In this document: piece by piece, positions 5,959 through 11,835 of the stretch
How the letters are laid out: every line of letters begins with the position of its first letter
Numbering within the stretch: the first letter of the stretch is position 1
Assembly (NCBI GenBank): GCA_038046265.1
Contig: JBBSWN010000018.1
Coordinates: 1-13,959, forward strand
Direction of reading: 5' to 3'
Source: JAGWAC01 sp038046265
GTDB taxonomy: Archaea > Nanobdellota > Nanobdellia > SCGC-AAA011-G17 > JACPIM01
Length of the DNA: 13,959 nucleotides
Translations under genes and position numbers: made by a program
The notes under the pieces: model-generated
What the model was told of the DNA's origin: nothing
Seen by the model: only the letters and a program-made list of their open reading frames with translations
The model's database searches: none

Positions 5959-6070
5959 GATATTTTCCTCCTTCATTAGAACCCTTTTCATAAAAGCGTT
6001 CACGGAAAATAAGAACCTAAGGTTCTTATCATCTCCTTGAGCTTCTCAAAAGAGCTTCGGGATTGTTTTA
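5959..6070 (-). promoter_or_regulatory. Long structured leader of rpl7ae
   Basis: From the predicted transcription start (about 6070) to the ATG is about 110 nt, unlike the leaderless genes elsewhere in the window. It contains a direct repeat of GAAGCTC (about 6039-6058), a perfect 10-bp palindrome with one central base (6009-6029), and the shared hairpin element (5979-6001). A tiny open frame of 10 codons begins at ATG 6032 and ends at 6000. Confidence 0.5.
5979..6001. promoter_or_regulatory. Hairpin element before rpl7ae
   Basis: GAAC, one mismatch, CTTTT, a 3-nt loop, AAAAG, the mismatch partner, GTTC; then ACGGAAAAT. It is nearly identical to the element before ndk. Confidence 0.5.
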
Positions 6071-6090
6071 ATTAAATCGTAAAATCTGCA

Positions 6091-6098
6091 TTTATATA
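6091..6098 (-). promoter_or_regulatory. TATA box of the rpl7ae operon
   Basis: TATATAAA on the minus strand within CCTATATAAATG. It is the best TATA match upstream of rpl7ae and predicts a start near 6070. Confidence 0.5.
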
Positions 6099-6117
6099 GG
6101 TTTTGGTTTTTAGGTTT

Positions 6118-6414
6118 TTATTTGAACTTATAGAGGTATTTGTTAAGATTTACTTTATTGTTTTTTATTTTAATTCCGTCTTTTTTGAGCTTTTTTATTT
6201 TAAGTTTTAAGCCTTTAGAATAGCCCCCAAGTTTGCCATTTGAATTTATGATTTTGTAACAAGGATAGCTTTCTGGATGTTTATTTTTATTTAAAGCATT
6301 TCCAACTGCCCTATAAGCTTTGGAATTTAGTTTTTCAGCTATATCCTTATATGTTGAGACCTTGCCTTTAGGAATTTTTAGCAATAATTTACAGACTTTT
6401 TGATTAAAACTCAT
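6118..6414 (-). CDS. MGMT-like DNA-binding domain protein with PCYK active site
   Basis: A protein of 98 residues made only of the C-terminal domain of O6-alkylguanine-DNA alkyltransferases: KIPKGKVSTYKDIAEKL (winged helix), AYRAVGNALNKN (with the Arg finger, 35), then YPCYKIINSNGKLGGYS. The alkyl-accepting cysteine (Cys52) is kept, but the usual PCHR is PCYK, so the histidine that activates the cysteine is replaced by Tyr. It could be a repair enzyme with changed chemistry or, like the alkyltransferase-like proteins, a lesion sensor, although those lack the cysteine. It is divergent from the dph2 fragment. TTTTTATA (6433-6442) lies about 25 bp before its ATG, so it is probably leaderless. 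Confidence 0.85.
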   Translation of the reverse strand: MSFNQKVCKLLLKIPKGKVSTYKDIAEKLNSKAYRAVGNALNKNKHPESYPCYKIINSNGKLGGYSKGLKLKIKKLKKDGIKIKNNKVNLNKYLYKFK

Positions 6415-6419
6415 AATAA

Positions 6420-6443
6420 GCTTTAAATATGGCTTTTTATAAA
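6420..6443. promoter_or_regulatory. Overlapping divergent promoters
   Basis: TTTAAATA (6422-6429) is about 27 bp before the ATG at 6453. TTTTTATAAAA (6433-6443), read leftward, is about 25 bp before the ATG at 6414. Each gene appears leaderless, and each TATA lies between the other TATA box and its own gene's neighbour. Confidence 0.5.
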
Positions 6444-6452
6444 AAACTTGCT

Positions 6453-6704
6453 ATGGAAATAAAGTATGATTTAGAGCTAGAAAAGGCTATTGAGAAGATA
6501 AAAAAGGAAAATGCTAAGTTAGTATGCATTCAACTGCCAGATGGTTTAAAAGAAAAAGCTACTGAAATAGCCAAAGTTTTAGAAGAACAAACTAATTGCA
6601 CTGTTATTATATGGCTAGGAAGTGCTTGGGGTGCTTGTGATATACCTGTTTTAGATGTTGATTTGTTAATTCAGTGGGGACATTCTGAATGGGATGCTTT
6701 GTAA
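6453..6704 (+). pseudogene. dph2: Truncated Dph2 (diphthamide synthase, first domain only)
   Basis: Dph2 carries out the first step of diphthamide formation on elongation factor 2, a radical-SAM-like 3-amino-3-carboxypropyl transfer. Archaeal Dph2 has about 330 residues in three domains, each giving one cysteine to a 4Fe-4S cluster. Here only the first domain is present: CIQLPDGLKEKATEIAK, then WGACDIP (the first cluster cysteine, in GACD) and QWGHSEW; a TAA follows three codons later. Domains 2 and 3 and their cysteines are absent, and I find no trace of them in the next 400 bases in any frame. The start at 6453 fits the TATA box and the family; the ATG at 6429 overlaps the TATA box. It is probably a remnant, and a functional fragment is less likely. 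Confidence 0.7.
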
Positions 6705-6705
6705 A

Positions 6706-6990
6706 ATGACTTATACTAAACCTGAAAAATTATCAGACCAGTACTTTTCTGTTGCTATTAATTTTGGTGGCTCTGCTCCAAATACAAGAGAAATAAGAAA
6801 AAAAGTTGGCGTTAATGAGGAAACTATAAAAGGAATTTATGAACGAGATGGAAGTTTAAGAAACTTGAAGATTAAAGGTATTGGGGCGCAAACTATGGAT
6901 TTTTTAGAGATGATTTTAGAGAAAGGATATGATGAGGCTTTGAGAATTGCCAAAGAAAAAGGAAAGAAAAGATTACAAGAAATTGTTTAG
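6706..6990 (+). CDS. Unknown protein with helix-hairpin-helix-like C-terminus
   Basis: A protein of 94 residues from the ATG one base after the dph2 stop, in another frame. It does not resemble Dph2. Its middle reads APNTREIRKKVGVNEETIKG. The segment LRNLKIKGIGAQTMDFLEMI followed by LEKGYDEA looks like the GIG turn of a helix-hairpin-helix or an RNA polymerase alpha C-terminal-like fold, so nucleic-acid binding is possible. The C-terminus is Lys-rich (KEKGKKRLQ). The abrupt join suggests a deletion or insertion that fused a dph2 beginning to foreign sequence. An N-terminal part of this protein may have been lost as well. Confidence 0.5.
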   Translation: MTYTKPEKLSDQYFSVAINFGGSAPNTREIRKKVGVNEETIKGIYERDGSLRNLKIKGIGAQTMDFLEMILEKGYDEALRIAKEKGKKRLQEIV

Positions 6991-7129
6991 CATTTAATAT
7001 TATTACTGGAATTTTAGTTTTTGGAACTTTTTATGATTCAGATCTGAAGGATCAGCAGGAAAAGTATGTGAAGTTAAAGATCTTCCTTTAATTACTACAG
7101 GACAATTCAAGTTAACAGCAACTTCTTAA
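6990..7129 (+). pseudogene. Decayed coding stretch in two frames
   Basis: No intact gene, but two protein-like readings adjoin. One frame gives AFNIITGILVFGTFYDS (about 6990-7040). Another gives SAGKVCEVKDLPLITTGQFK and continues to a stop at 7129. A single frameshift near 7040 would join them into the C-terminal end of one protein. It has no start of its own and follows the unknown ORF, so it looks like remains of an older gene. This is a judgement by eye. Confidence 0.3.
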
Positions 7130-7416
7130 TTATTTTTTTTAAATAATTTAAACTCTTTTTTCCTTAAAATTAAAGATGCAAGGATAACTGCAATTCCCAG
7201 AATTATGGATGCTCCTGTATATTTTGTTTCTGTTATGTAAATTGTTTTTTCAGGTATTAAAGGCTTGAAACAAATATGCTTTACTGTGCATACTTCGTCT
7301 TGAGTACAATCAGAGTTATTTATACATTCCCAAGAACCAACCCAGCTAATCAAGATTAAGGCAACTATAATCAAGATAATTATTAAAGTTGTCGACTGGA
7401 CTTTAAGCTCACCCAT
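7126..7416 (-). CDS. Two-TM protein with a four-cysteine outside loop
   Basis: A protein of 96 residues with membrane segments at about 9-27 and 68-84. Between them is a loop with cysteines at 31, 37, 43 and 49 (ECINNSDC, DEVCT, HICF), a spacing common in small disulfide-stapled surface domains. The C-terminus is basic (RKKEFKLFKK), which fits a cytoplasmic end. The ATG directly follows the stop of the HExxH gene (TAAATG), so the two are translated together. Function is unknown; a role at the cell envelope is inferred. Confidence 0.7.
   Translation of the reverse strand: MGELKVQSTTLIIILIIVALILISWVGSWECINNSDCTQDEVCTVKHICFKPLIPEKTIYITETKYTGASIILGIAVILASLILRKKEFKLFKKNN
7128..7148. terminator. 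Convergent hairpin terminator
   Basis: AATTATTT and AAATAATT form a perfect 8-bp stem around TTTTT. It overlaps the last codons of the minus-strand gene and the end of the plus-strand remnant. Confidence 0.4.
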
Positions 7417-7794
7417 TTAATAACCACCCACTGGACTTACAACAGGATTTGGTGAAAAGTCTTCTGTACTAGTTTTTTTCCTTGTCATGTATTCTGAATC
7501 TGCTATGTTATCTCTATGATGCTTTTCATGTTCTAAAACTCTTTTTCTGTCTTCTCCTCTTAATTTATCTAATAAGACAATTCTTCCGCCATATAAGTGA
7601 GTTACTCCAAAAGTTGTTCCATCACCCAGATTATTGCCAAATAAATAGTCATTAGCTTCAAAGACATTTTCTTCTTGTTTGTATAATTCATGGTCTGTTG
7701 GGTATTCTTCTGGAGGTTTTTCAAGAAATTTTCTATTTCTTTGATAAAATAGATTTTCCACAATTTCTTTTAAGTCAATTTCAGAGTTTACCAT
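7417..7794 (-). CDS. Small HExxH protein, putative zinc metallopeptidase
   Basis: A protein of 125 residues, without signal or membrane segment. The region THLYGGRIVLLDKLRGEDRK is followed by VLEHEKHHRD: HEKHH (89-93) is a perfect HExxH zinc site. The context is typical of zincins, with a strand, then a helix starting a few residues before the motif. DSEYMTRK (99-106), with Glu101, could supply the third ligand. The C-terminus is Pro-rich (SPNPVVSPVGG). It is very short for a protease, so a minimal zincin or a catalytically idle relative is possible. It overlaps the preceding gene by 7 bases (ATGGTAA) and abuts the next, so all three probably work together at the envelope. Confidence 0.65.
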   Translation of the reverse strand: MVNSEIDLKEIVENLFYQRNRKFLEKPPEEYPTDHELYKQEENVFEANDYLFGNNLGDGTTFGVTHLYGGRIVLLDKLRGEDRKRVLEHEKHHRDNIADSEYMTRKKTSTEDFSPNPVVSPVGGY

Positions 7795-8465
7795 GGGTTT
7801 GTGTCTTTTGGTTTATTTTTTCTTAACAATAAAAACATGACTAATCCTATTATTATTAAAACTATTGCTGCTCCTCCCAAGATCATGTACAAGAGATTGC
7901 TGCTTAAACCAGCTATTAATTTTTTTGGTTGTGTTTGTAAATCTTCTGCCTGTTCTTGGGTATCTTGATTTTGCAATTGTTCTTCTGTTGTTTCTTGTGT
8001 TTGGGCTGTTTCTATAGTTTCTGGCTGAGTTTCCTGGGAAACATCTGTTATTGGTATTGAAGGAGTGGTGCTCTTAAATTCTTCTACTTTGTCATCCAAC
8101 GGCTTTATTGTTATGCTTGCAATACCCCCTCTAATTCCATTTAAAGTAAATGAAACATCAAAAACACTGTCTTTGTCAACATCGCCTTTTCTTGTCTGAG
8201 CAATTGGAATAAAAACTGTGTTTTGCTTATTGTCTATGGATAAATTTACAGAATCCTGCAGTATTTCAACAATCTTGAATTTGTGTTTTTCGAAACTTTC
8301 TTCTTTTGGATTTCCTATTCTTACGCTAGAACTTTCAACAACATAAAGAATAACTTCTTCATTTTTACTAAAGTCTTCTGACAATCCTTCTGAAGATAAT
8401 TGTTGTTGAGAAAATACATTAGCTAAAGAAATCAATAAAAGTAAAAGAAAGATAATTTTTTTCAT
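7788..8465 (-). CDS. Exported stalk protein with C-terminal membrane anchor
   Basis: A protein of 225 residues: a signal peptide (1-19, KKIIFLLLLLISLANVFS), a beta-rich domain (about 35-125), a long linker rich in Thr, Gln, Glu and Pro (about 130-182), one membrane segment (about 191-214) and a short basic tail (RKNKPK). The repeated TQ/QTQE composition suggests a flexible stalk holding the domain away from the membrane; the layout recalls archaeal surface or S-layer-associated proteins. No catalytic motif was seen. It is the second gene of the run 8620 to 7126, starting 14 nt after the Cys-rich protein. Confidence 0.75.
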   Translation of the reverse strand: MKKIIFLLLLLISLANVFSQQQLSSEGLSEDFSKNEEVILYVVESSSVRIGNPKEESFEKHKFKIVEILQDSVNLSIDNKQNTVFIPIAQTRKGDVDKDSVFDVSFTLNGIRGGIASITIKPLDDKVEEFKSTTPSIPITDVSQETQPETIETAQTQETTEEQLQNQDTQEQAEDLQTQPKKLIAGLSSNLLYMILGGAAIVLIIIGLVMFLLLRKNKPKDTNPW

Positions 8466-8479
8466 GCATAATCTATTCT

Positions 8480-8620
8480 TTAGTGTTTACAGCATGCACA
8501 GCCGTGACTTTCTTCCTCAACTTTAGTTTTTTCCTCTTCCAGTTCTTCTGTGCACATGCATTTTGAACCTTTGAAGTTTTTATTTGCTCCTTGCTGGCAA
8601 CATGAATCGTCGTTTTTCAT
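8480..8620 (-). CDS. Cysteine-rich miniprotein, possible metal binder
   Basis: A complete frame of 46 residues: MKNDDSCCQQGANKNFKG, SKCMC, an acidic middle (TEELEEEKTKVEEE), then SHGCACCKH. Seven cysteines in CC, CMC and CACC clusters plus a terminal His suggest binding of soft metals (zinc, copper) as in metallothioneins. GGAG at 8627-8630, 6 nt before the ATG, makes it a convincing gene. A hairpin (8631-8656) separates it from gdh. It may belong with the exported proteins that follow, but it has no signal peptide. Confidence 0.75.
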   Translation of the reverse strand: MKNDDSCCQQGANKNFKGSKCMCTEELEEEKTKVEEESHGCACCKH

Positions 8621-8630
8621 TTTTTTCTCC

Positions 8631-8656
8631 TTTAAGCTTTTTGAGAAAAGCCTAAA
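8631..8656. promoter_or_regulatory. Hairpin element between gdh and the Cys-rich gene
   Basis: TTTA, one mismatch, GCTTTT, loop TGAG, AAAAGC, the mismatch partner, TAAA. It has the same build as the elements at 5068 and 5979, but without the CGGAAAA flank. It could be the gdh terminator or a leader element. Confidence 0.45.
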
Positions 8657-8665
8657 CAAAAACTG

Positions 8666-9781
8666 TTAAATTTTACAGACAGAGCATTTTTTTAGGATTC
8701 TGTCTCTTGCTATTTTCATAGCAGCTGTTCTTGGGCTGATATTTTTCTTTTTAGCCTGGTCTAAGACTAGTTTGGTGTTATTTATAATCTTTTCTTTTAC
8801 TGTCTTAAACATCTTTTCTTTAGTGCCATTAATGTATTCAACATAAGAGCTTATAACGCCGCCTGCATTTGCCACAAAATCCGGAACTACAAGAACTTTT
8901 TTCCTATAAAACAAGTCTTCTACTTCTGCTGTCATTGGTATATTAGATCCTTCAACAATTAATTTTGCTTTTACATTGTCTATGTCACTTACTTTGATTA
9001 AATCTGGAATTGCTGCAGTGATTAAAACATCTACGTCTAAATTAATTACGTTGTTTGAAGGAAGGACTTTTCCATCTTTGTAATTTACAACAGAACCTGT
9101 TTGTTTTTTTACTTGATCTAATTTATTAAAGTTTAAACCATTTTTATTATAAATAACTCCTTTTGAGTCTGAAACACCAACTAGTTTTATGTTGTTTTCT
9201 GTCAAGAATTTGCAGGCGAACCAGCCAACGTTTCCAAAACCTTCTACTGCAACTGATATTTTTTCTTTTTTTAATTTTAAATGTTCTAGAGCTATTAACA
9301 TTGAATTAAAGACGCCAAAGCCAGTGCTCCCCAGTTCATGAGGAAGGCCGCCCATTTTTGCAGGTTTTCCAGTACAGGCTTTTTTATCTTTTAATGCTTT
9401 TGAGAACCATCCCATTTCTTCTTCACCTGTGTTCATGTCCGGGCCAGCAACATATAATTTTGGACAATATTCTTTTAATGCCAAGGCAAATGATTCAATT
9501 AATTCTTTCTTTTTTTCTTTTGTTATAGTTTTGTCGTCTGCAACTATTCCTGATTTTGCTCCGCCAAATGGAAGATTTGCCATTGCATTTTTGTATGACA
9601 TTGTTCTTGCTAATTTTGCAACTTCACTTAAGTCTACAGTGGGAGTCATTCTTATGCCCCCTTTGGATACTCCGAGTGCAGTTGAGTCTATTACGAGGAA
9701 ACCTTGCATACCTACCCTAGCATTATATACTCTAAGAGTTTTTTCAGGACCTAATTCGTCATATAATTCCAAATTATCCAT
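8666..9781 (-). CDS. Glutamate/leucine-type amino-acid dehydrogenase
   Basis: NAD(P)-dependent reversible deamination of an amino acid to a 2-oxo acid and ammonia; the ELFV dehydrogenase family is certain, the substrate is not. Visible: MSYKNAMANLPFGGAKSGI, with the substrate Lys (64) and catalytic Lys (76), GPDMNTGEEEM with the catalytic Asp (115), and the Rossmann turn GFGNVG (181-186). A NAGGVI motif lies in the C-terminal half. At 371 residues it is shorter than usual glutamate dehydrogenases (410-450), nearer leucine dehydrogenases. The C-terminus ends in CSVCKI, an odd CxxC. A TATA box (9800-9807) about 22-25 bp before the ATG suggests a leaderless transcript, although an endonuclease gene ends one base upstream. 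Confidence 0.92.
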   Translation of the reverse strand: MDNLELYDELGPEKTLRVYNARVGMQGFLVIDSTALGVSKGGIRMTPTVDLSEVAKLARTMSYKNAMANLPFGGAKSGIVADDKTITKEKKKELIESFALALKEYCPKLYVAGPDMNTGEEEMGWFSKALKDKKACTGKPAKMGGLPHELGSTGFGVFNSMLIALEHLKLKKEKISVAVEGFGNVGWFACKFLTENNIKLVGVSDSKGVIYNKNGLNFNKLDQVKKQTGSVVNYKDGKVLPSNNVINLDVDVLITAAIPDLIKVSDIDNVKAKLIVEGSNIPMTAEVEDLFYRKKVLVVPDFVANAGGVISSYVEYINGTKEKMFKTVKEKIINNTKLVLDQAKKKNISPRTAAMKIARDRILKKCSVCKI

Positions 9782-9782
9782 T

Positions 9783-10601
9783 TCAAATTTCCCTTAAATT
9801 TTTTATACATGGATTTATTATATCCAAAAAATTGTGTACTTGTGAATTAACAGCAGTTCTTAATGCATATATTTGTTTTGAATTTTTAAATTGTCGCTTG
9901 TTTTCATATGGTCCATTAAGGTTAAAATAAATCCCAATTTTTTCACATAAGTTTTTACATAAGTTTATTAAATCGAAGTTTGTATTCGATATTATTAATG
10001 AAATAGTTTTATATTTATTTTTTGCTATGTATAGACAACCTTCGGATTCATAAAAACCCCTGATAAAAGAAATCATTTCTTTTTTATTTAAGTTTTCTAA
10101 TTCCTTTATTGAAATGTTTTTATACCATTCACCAAAAATCTTTGACATTGATCTTACAATATATTTAATTTTCTGTCCTTTCAAATTTCCCTTCTTGGGT
10201 TTTCTTTGAATTAAGCGAGGATTAAGACCAATATTTTTTAAAGAATTTAAAAAACTTATTGCTACTTCTTTACTTGTAATATCAAGAACAATTCGATAAG
10301 AACCTCTTTCTTTAAAAACTGTTCCATCGCCTTTTAGTATTCCTAGAATATAAGCTAAATCTTCATCCATATTCAGATTAGGTTTTTTTAGGATTTTTTC
10401 TCTAGAATTTTTTAATCTTTTTTCCTCAATTTCTTTTGACCATATATGTCCTTTTTTAAACTCTGTATTTGGTGAGAAATGTTTGCCTTTTTTTGTTTCA
10501 CTCCATTTTTTTAATAATTCTTCAGAATAAACATTTCTTTTTCCTTTATGCCAAGGAATATGACCGTTTACAAATCTCCCCTTTTCGTTTCTATTTATCA
10601 A
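9783..10601 (-). CDS. Free-standing LAGLIDADG homing endonuclease with NUMOD3-like N-terminus
   Basis: A protein of 272 residues. The N-terminus (about 1-65) has KGRFVNGHIPWHKGK and WSETKKGK repeats, like the NUMOD3 DNA-binding modules of homing endonucleases. Two LAGLIDADG helices follow: LAYILGILKGDG (82-93, acid Asp92) and SFIRGFYESEG (178-188, acid Glu187). Both metal-binding acids are present, so it looks active as a monomeric two-motif enzyme. The start is TTG at 10601, with GAGGTG 5 nt upstream. There is no intein or intron context: it stands between genes, one base before gdh, and its last codons carry the gdh TATA box. It is a selfish element by family; its target site is unknown. 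Confidence 0.88.
   Translation of the reverse strand: MINRNEKGRFVNGHIPWHKGKRNVYSEELLKKWSETKKGKHFSPNTEFKKGHIWSKEIEEKRLKNSREKILKKPNLNMDEDLAYILGILKGDGTVFKERGSYRIVLDITSKEVAISFLNSLKNIGLNPRLIQRKPKKGNLKGQKIKYIVRSMSKIFGEWYKNISIKELENLNKKEMISFIRGFYESEGCLYIAKNKYKTISLIISNTNFDLINLCKNLCEKIGIYFNLNGPYENKRQFKNSKQIYALRTAVNSQVHNFLDIINPCIKNLREI
9800..9807 (-). promoter_or_regulatory. TATA box of gdh, inside the endonuclease gene
   Basis: TATAAAAA on the minus strand, about 22-25 bp before the gdh ATG. It lies within the last codons of the homing endonuclease (encoding the PCIKNL region). Confidence 0.5.
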
Positions 10602-10606
10602 AATAA

Positions 10607-10644
10607 CACCTCTTTATTTTATTTGTATTTTGCTTTAATTTAAA
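10607..10644 (-). promoter_or_regulatory. Endonuclease promoter and ribosome-binding site
   Basis: TTTAAATT (10637-10644) predicts a start near 10615. GAGGTG (10607-10612) is 5 nt before the TTG start at 10601 and decides that start. Confidence 0.5.
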
Positions 10645-10652
10645 CTTTATGT

Positions 10653-11342
10653 TTACAAATTAATGATTAATTTTCCTGCTAAATAAGACAAGGATGCAGC
10701 TAAAAGACAGATAAATGAAAGTTCCAAGCCGCTGGTGAGCCAGTTTTTTCCTGTTGTTTTTGATTTCAAAGCACCAATTATGAACAAAACTATTAATGCA
10801 AATATTGTGCCTATTAACAAGGGATTTTGAAACTGGGAAACAAAGAAAGGAAGAATTGGAAATAAGCCACCGATTATGAAAGACAGGCCGTTTGTCAGGC
10901 CCATTATTTTAGGATCTTCGAAATTTTCTCCTATCCCTATTTTTTCATGAATTAAAATATCTAACCAGGTTGCCTTATGCTTTGTAATTTTGCTGACAAT
11001 CAAGTTTATTTCTTTTTGATTGAATCCTTTTTTCCTGTATAAGTCCTTTAATTCTTTTATTTCTATATTTGGAATGTCTTCAATTGATTTTCTTTCTTTT
11101 TCTATTTTGGATTTATAATATTCTTCTTCTGATTTTGTTGATATGTATGCGCCAAGGCCCATTGAAATTGAACCTGCAACTATTTCTGCTAGACCACCAA
11201 GAATAATTATGTTGTTTGAAATTAAAGCACCAGTTAAACCAGCTAAAAGAGATAAAGTAGAGACTAAACCATCATTTAAACCAAAAATAAATTCTCTTAA
11301 CAAGTTGCCCTGCTTAACTGTCAAGGAAACCTCTTTTTTCAT
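10653..11342 (-). CDS. VIT1/CCC1-family iron or manganese transporter
   Basis: A membrane protein of 229 residues with about five membrane helices. Family signatures are REFIFGLNDGLVSTLSLLAG (16-35) and AEIVAGSISMGLGAYIS (52-68), then the acidic SEEEYY that starts the cytoplasmic metal-binding region (70-145). The last three helices occupy about 150-227. Relatives move Fe2+ or Mn2+ out of the cytoplasm in exchange for protons; metal choice cannot be read here. TTTATAAAT at about 11363-11372 lies some 25 bp upstream, so the gene is probably leaderless. Confidence 0.9.
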   Translation of the reverse strand: MKKEVSLTVKQGNLLREFIFGLNDGLVSTLSLLAGLTGALISNNIIILGGLAEIVAGSISMGLGAYISTKSEEEYYKSKIEKERKSIEDIPNIEIKELKDLYRKKGFNQKEINLIVSKITKHKATWLDILIHEKIGIGENFEDPKIMGLTNGLSFIIGGLFPILPFFVSQFQNPLLIGTIFALIVLFIIGALKSKTTGKNWLTSGLELSFICLLAASLSYLAGKLIINL

Positions 11343-11421
11343 TAAATTTTATATTTTCTTTTAATTTATAAAACTTGGTTATTGCAATAGTTTACTTTTT
11401 AGGAAGCTCTTTTAGCAGTAA

Positions 11422-11601
11422 TTATTTCTCTATTTTTCTTAAATATCTTAAAACTACTATAACAATAGAAATTATAACAGAAGCAAATAATAATTTAGTT
11501 AATTCATCTGCGATTTCTACTGGCAATCCTTTGAATAATTTAGGTATAAATATGGCTGCCAAAATAAGAAAGGGCATTATAAATTCAAATTTATTTTCCA
11601 T
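11422..11601 (-). CDS. Two-TM miniprotein
   Basis: 59 residues from the ATG at 11601 (MENKFEF) or 63 from 11613. Membrane segments at about 8-20 and 37-53 of the shorter form are joined by an amphipathic loop (KLFKGLPVEIADELTK), and the tail is basic (RYLRKIEK). The shorter start is preferred because the TATA box at 11619-11628 lies about 23 bp before it. A plus-strand frame overlaps it, but it has a poor membrane and start pattern. No family was recognised. Confidence 0.6.
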   Translation of the reverse strand: MENKFEFIMPFLILAAIFIPKLFKGLPVEIADELTKLLFASVIISIVIVVLRYLRKIEK

Positions 11602-11616
11602 GAACTTTGGCAAGGA

Positions 11617-11628
11617 TTAAATATTCTT
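11617..11628. promoter_or_regulatory. Shared divergent promoter
   Basis: TTAAATATTC can be read as a TATA box in both directions: about 25 bp before the ATG at 11646 (plus) and about 23 bp before the ATG at 11601 (minus). Both mRNAs would be leaderless. Confidence 0.45.
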
Positions 11629-11645
11629 AAATCTTATTCTTTCTT

Positions 11646-11801
11646 ATGGTAGTGGAAATAGACAAAAGAAGGATGAAATTATTTCAATGTGAAACTTGCA
11701 AAATGAACTATATGGAGAAAACAATGGCTGAAAAATGCGAAGACTGGTGCAAAAAACATAATTCCTGCAATTTAGAAATAACTAAACATGCGATTAAATA
11801 A
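11646..11801 (+). CDS. Small zinc-finger-like Cys protein
   Basis: A complete frame of 51 residues: MVVEIDKRRMKLFQCETCKM, then YMEKTMAEKCEDWCKKH, then NSCNLEITKHAIK. Cysteines at 15, 18, 31, 35 and 41 and a His at 38 can form a compact metal-binding knuckle (CxxC then CxxxC). The pattern, with AEKCEDWCKKHNSC in the middle, resembles small metal-binding proteins common in archaea, often near metal transport genes. A VIT1/CCC1 transporter gene lies close by, which makes a role in metal handling a guess worth noting. The TATA box at 11617 fits a leaderless start at 11646. Confidence 0.75.
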   Translation: MVVEIDKRRMKLFQCETCKMNYMEKTMAEKCEDWCKKHNSCNLEITKHAIK

Positions 11802-11835
11802 TGTTATTACTTATTAATAGTTAAATTTAAAAACC

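Noticed and set aside
5958..6003. GTG start 15 codons upstream for rpl7ae
   Set aside because: No ribosome-binding site, and the added residues are encoded by the shared hairpin element; ATG 5958 has GGAGG at the right distance.
6000..6032. A 10-codon upstream peptide gene in the rpl7ae leader
   Set aside because: Its ATG touches the AAGGAG with no spacing, so there is no usable ribosome-binding site. Kept only as a leader detail.
5615..6040. Plus-strand open frame across rpl7ae
   Set aside because: Antisense to L7Ae and its leader; low-complexity Ser/Phe-rich product without family resemblance.
6039..6060. Terminator hairpin from GAGCTTCTC/GAGCTTC
   Set aside because: On pairing, only three base pairs form; it is a direct repeat, not an inverted one.
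9429..9797. Plus-strand open frame of 122 codons in gdh
   Set aside because: Antisense to the most conserved part of the dehydrogenase.
11375..11620. Plus-strand open frame of 81 codons opposite the two-TM miniprotein
   Set aside because: No TATA or ribosome-binding site fits, and its product lacks the clean membrane pattern of the minus-strand frame.
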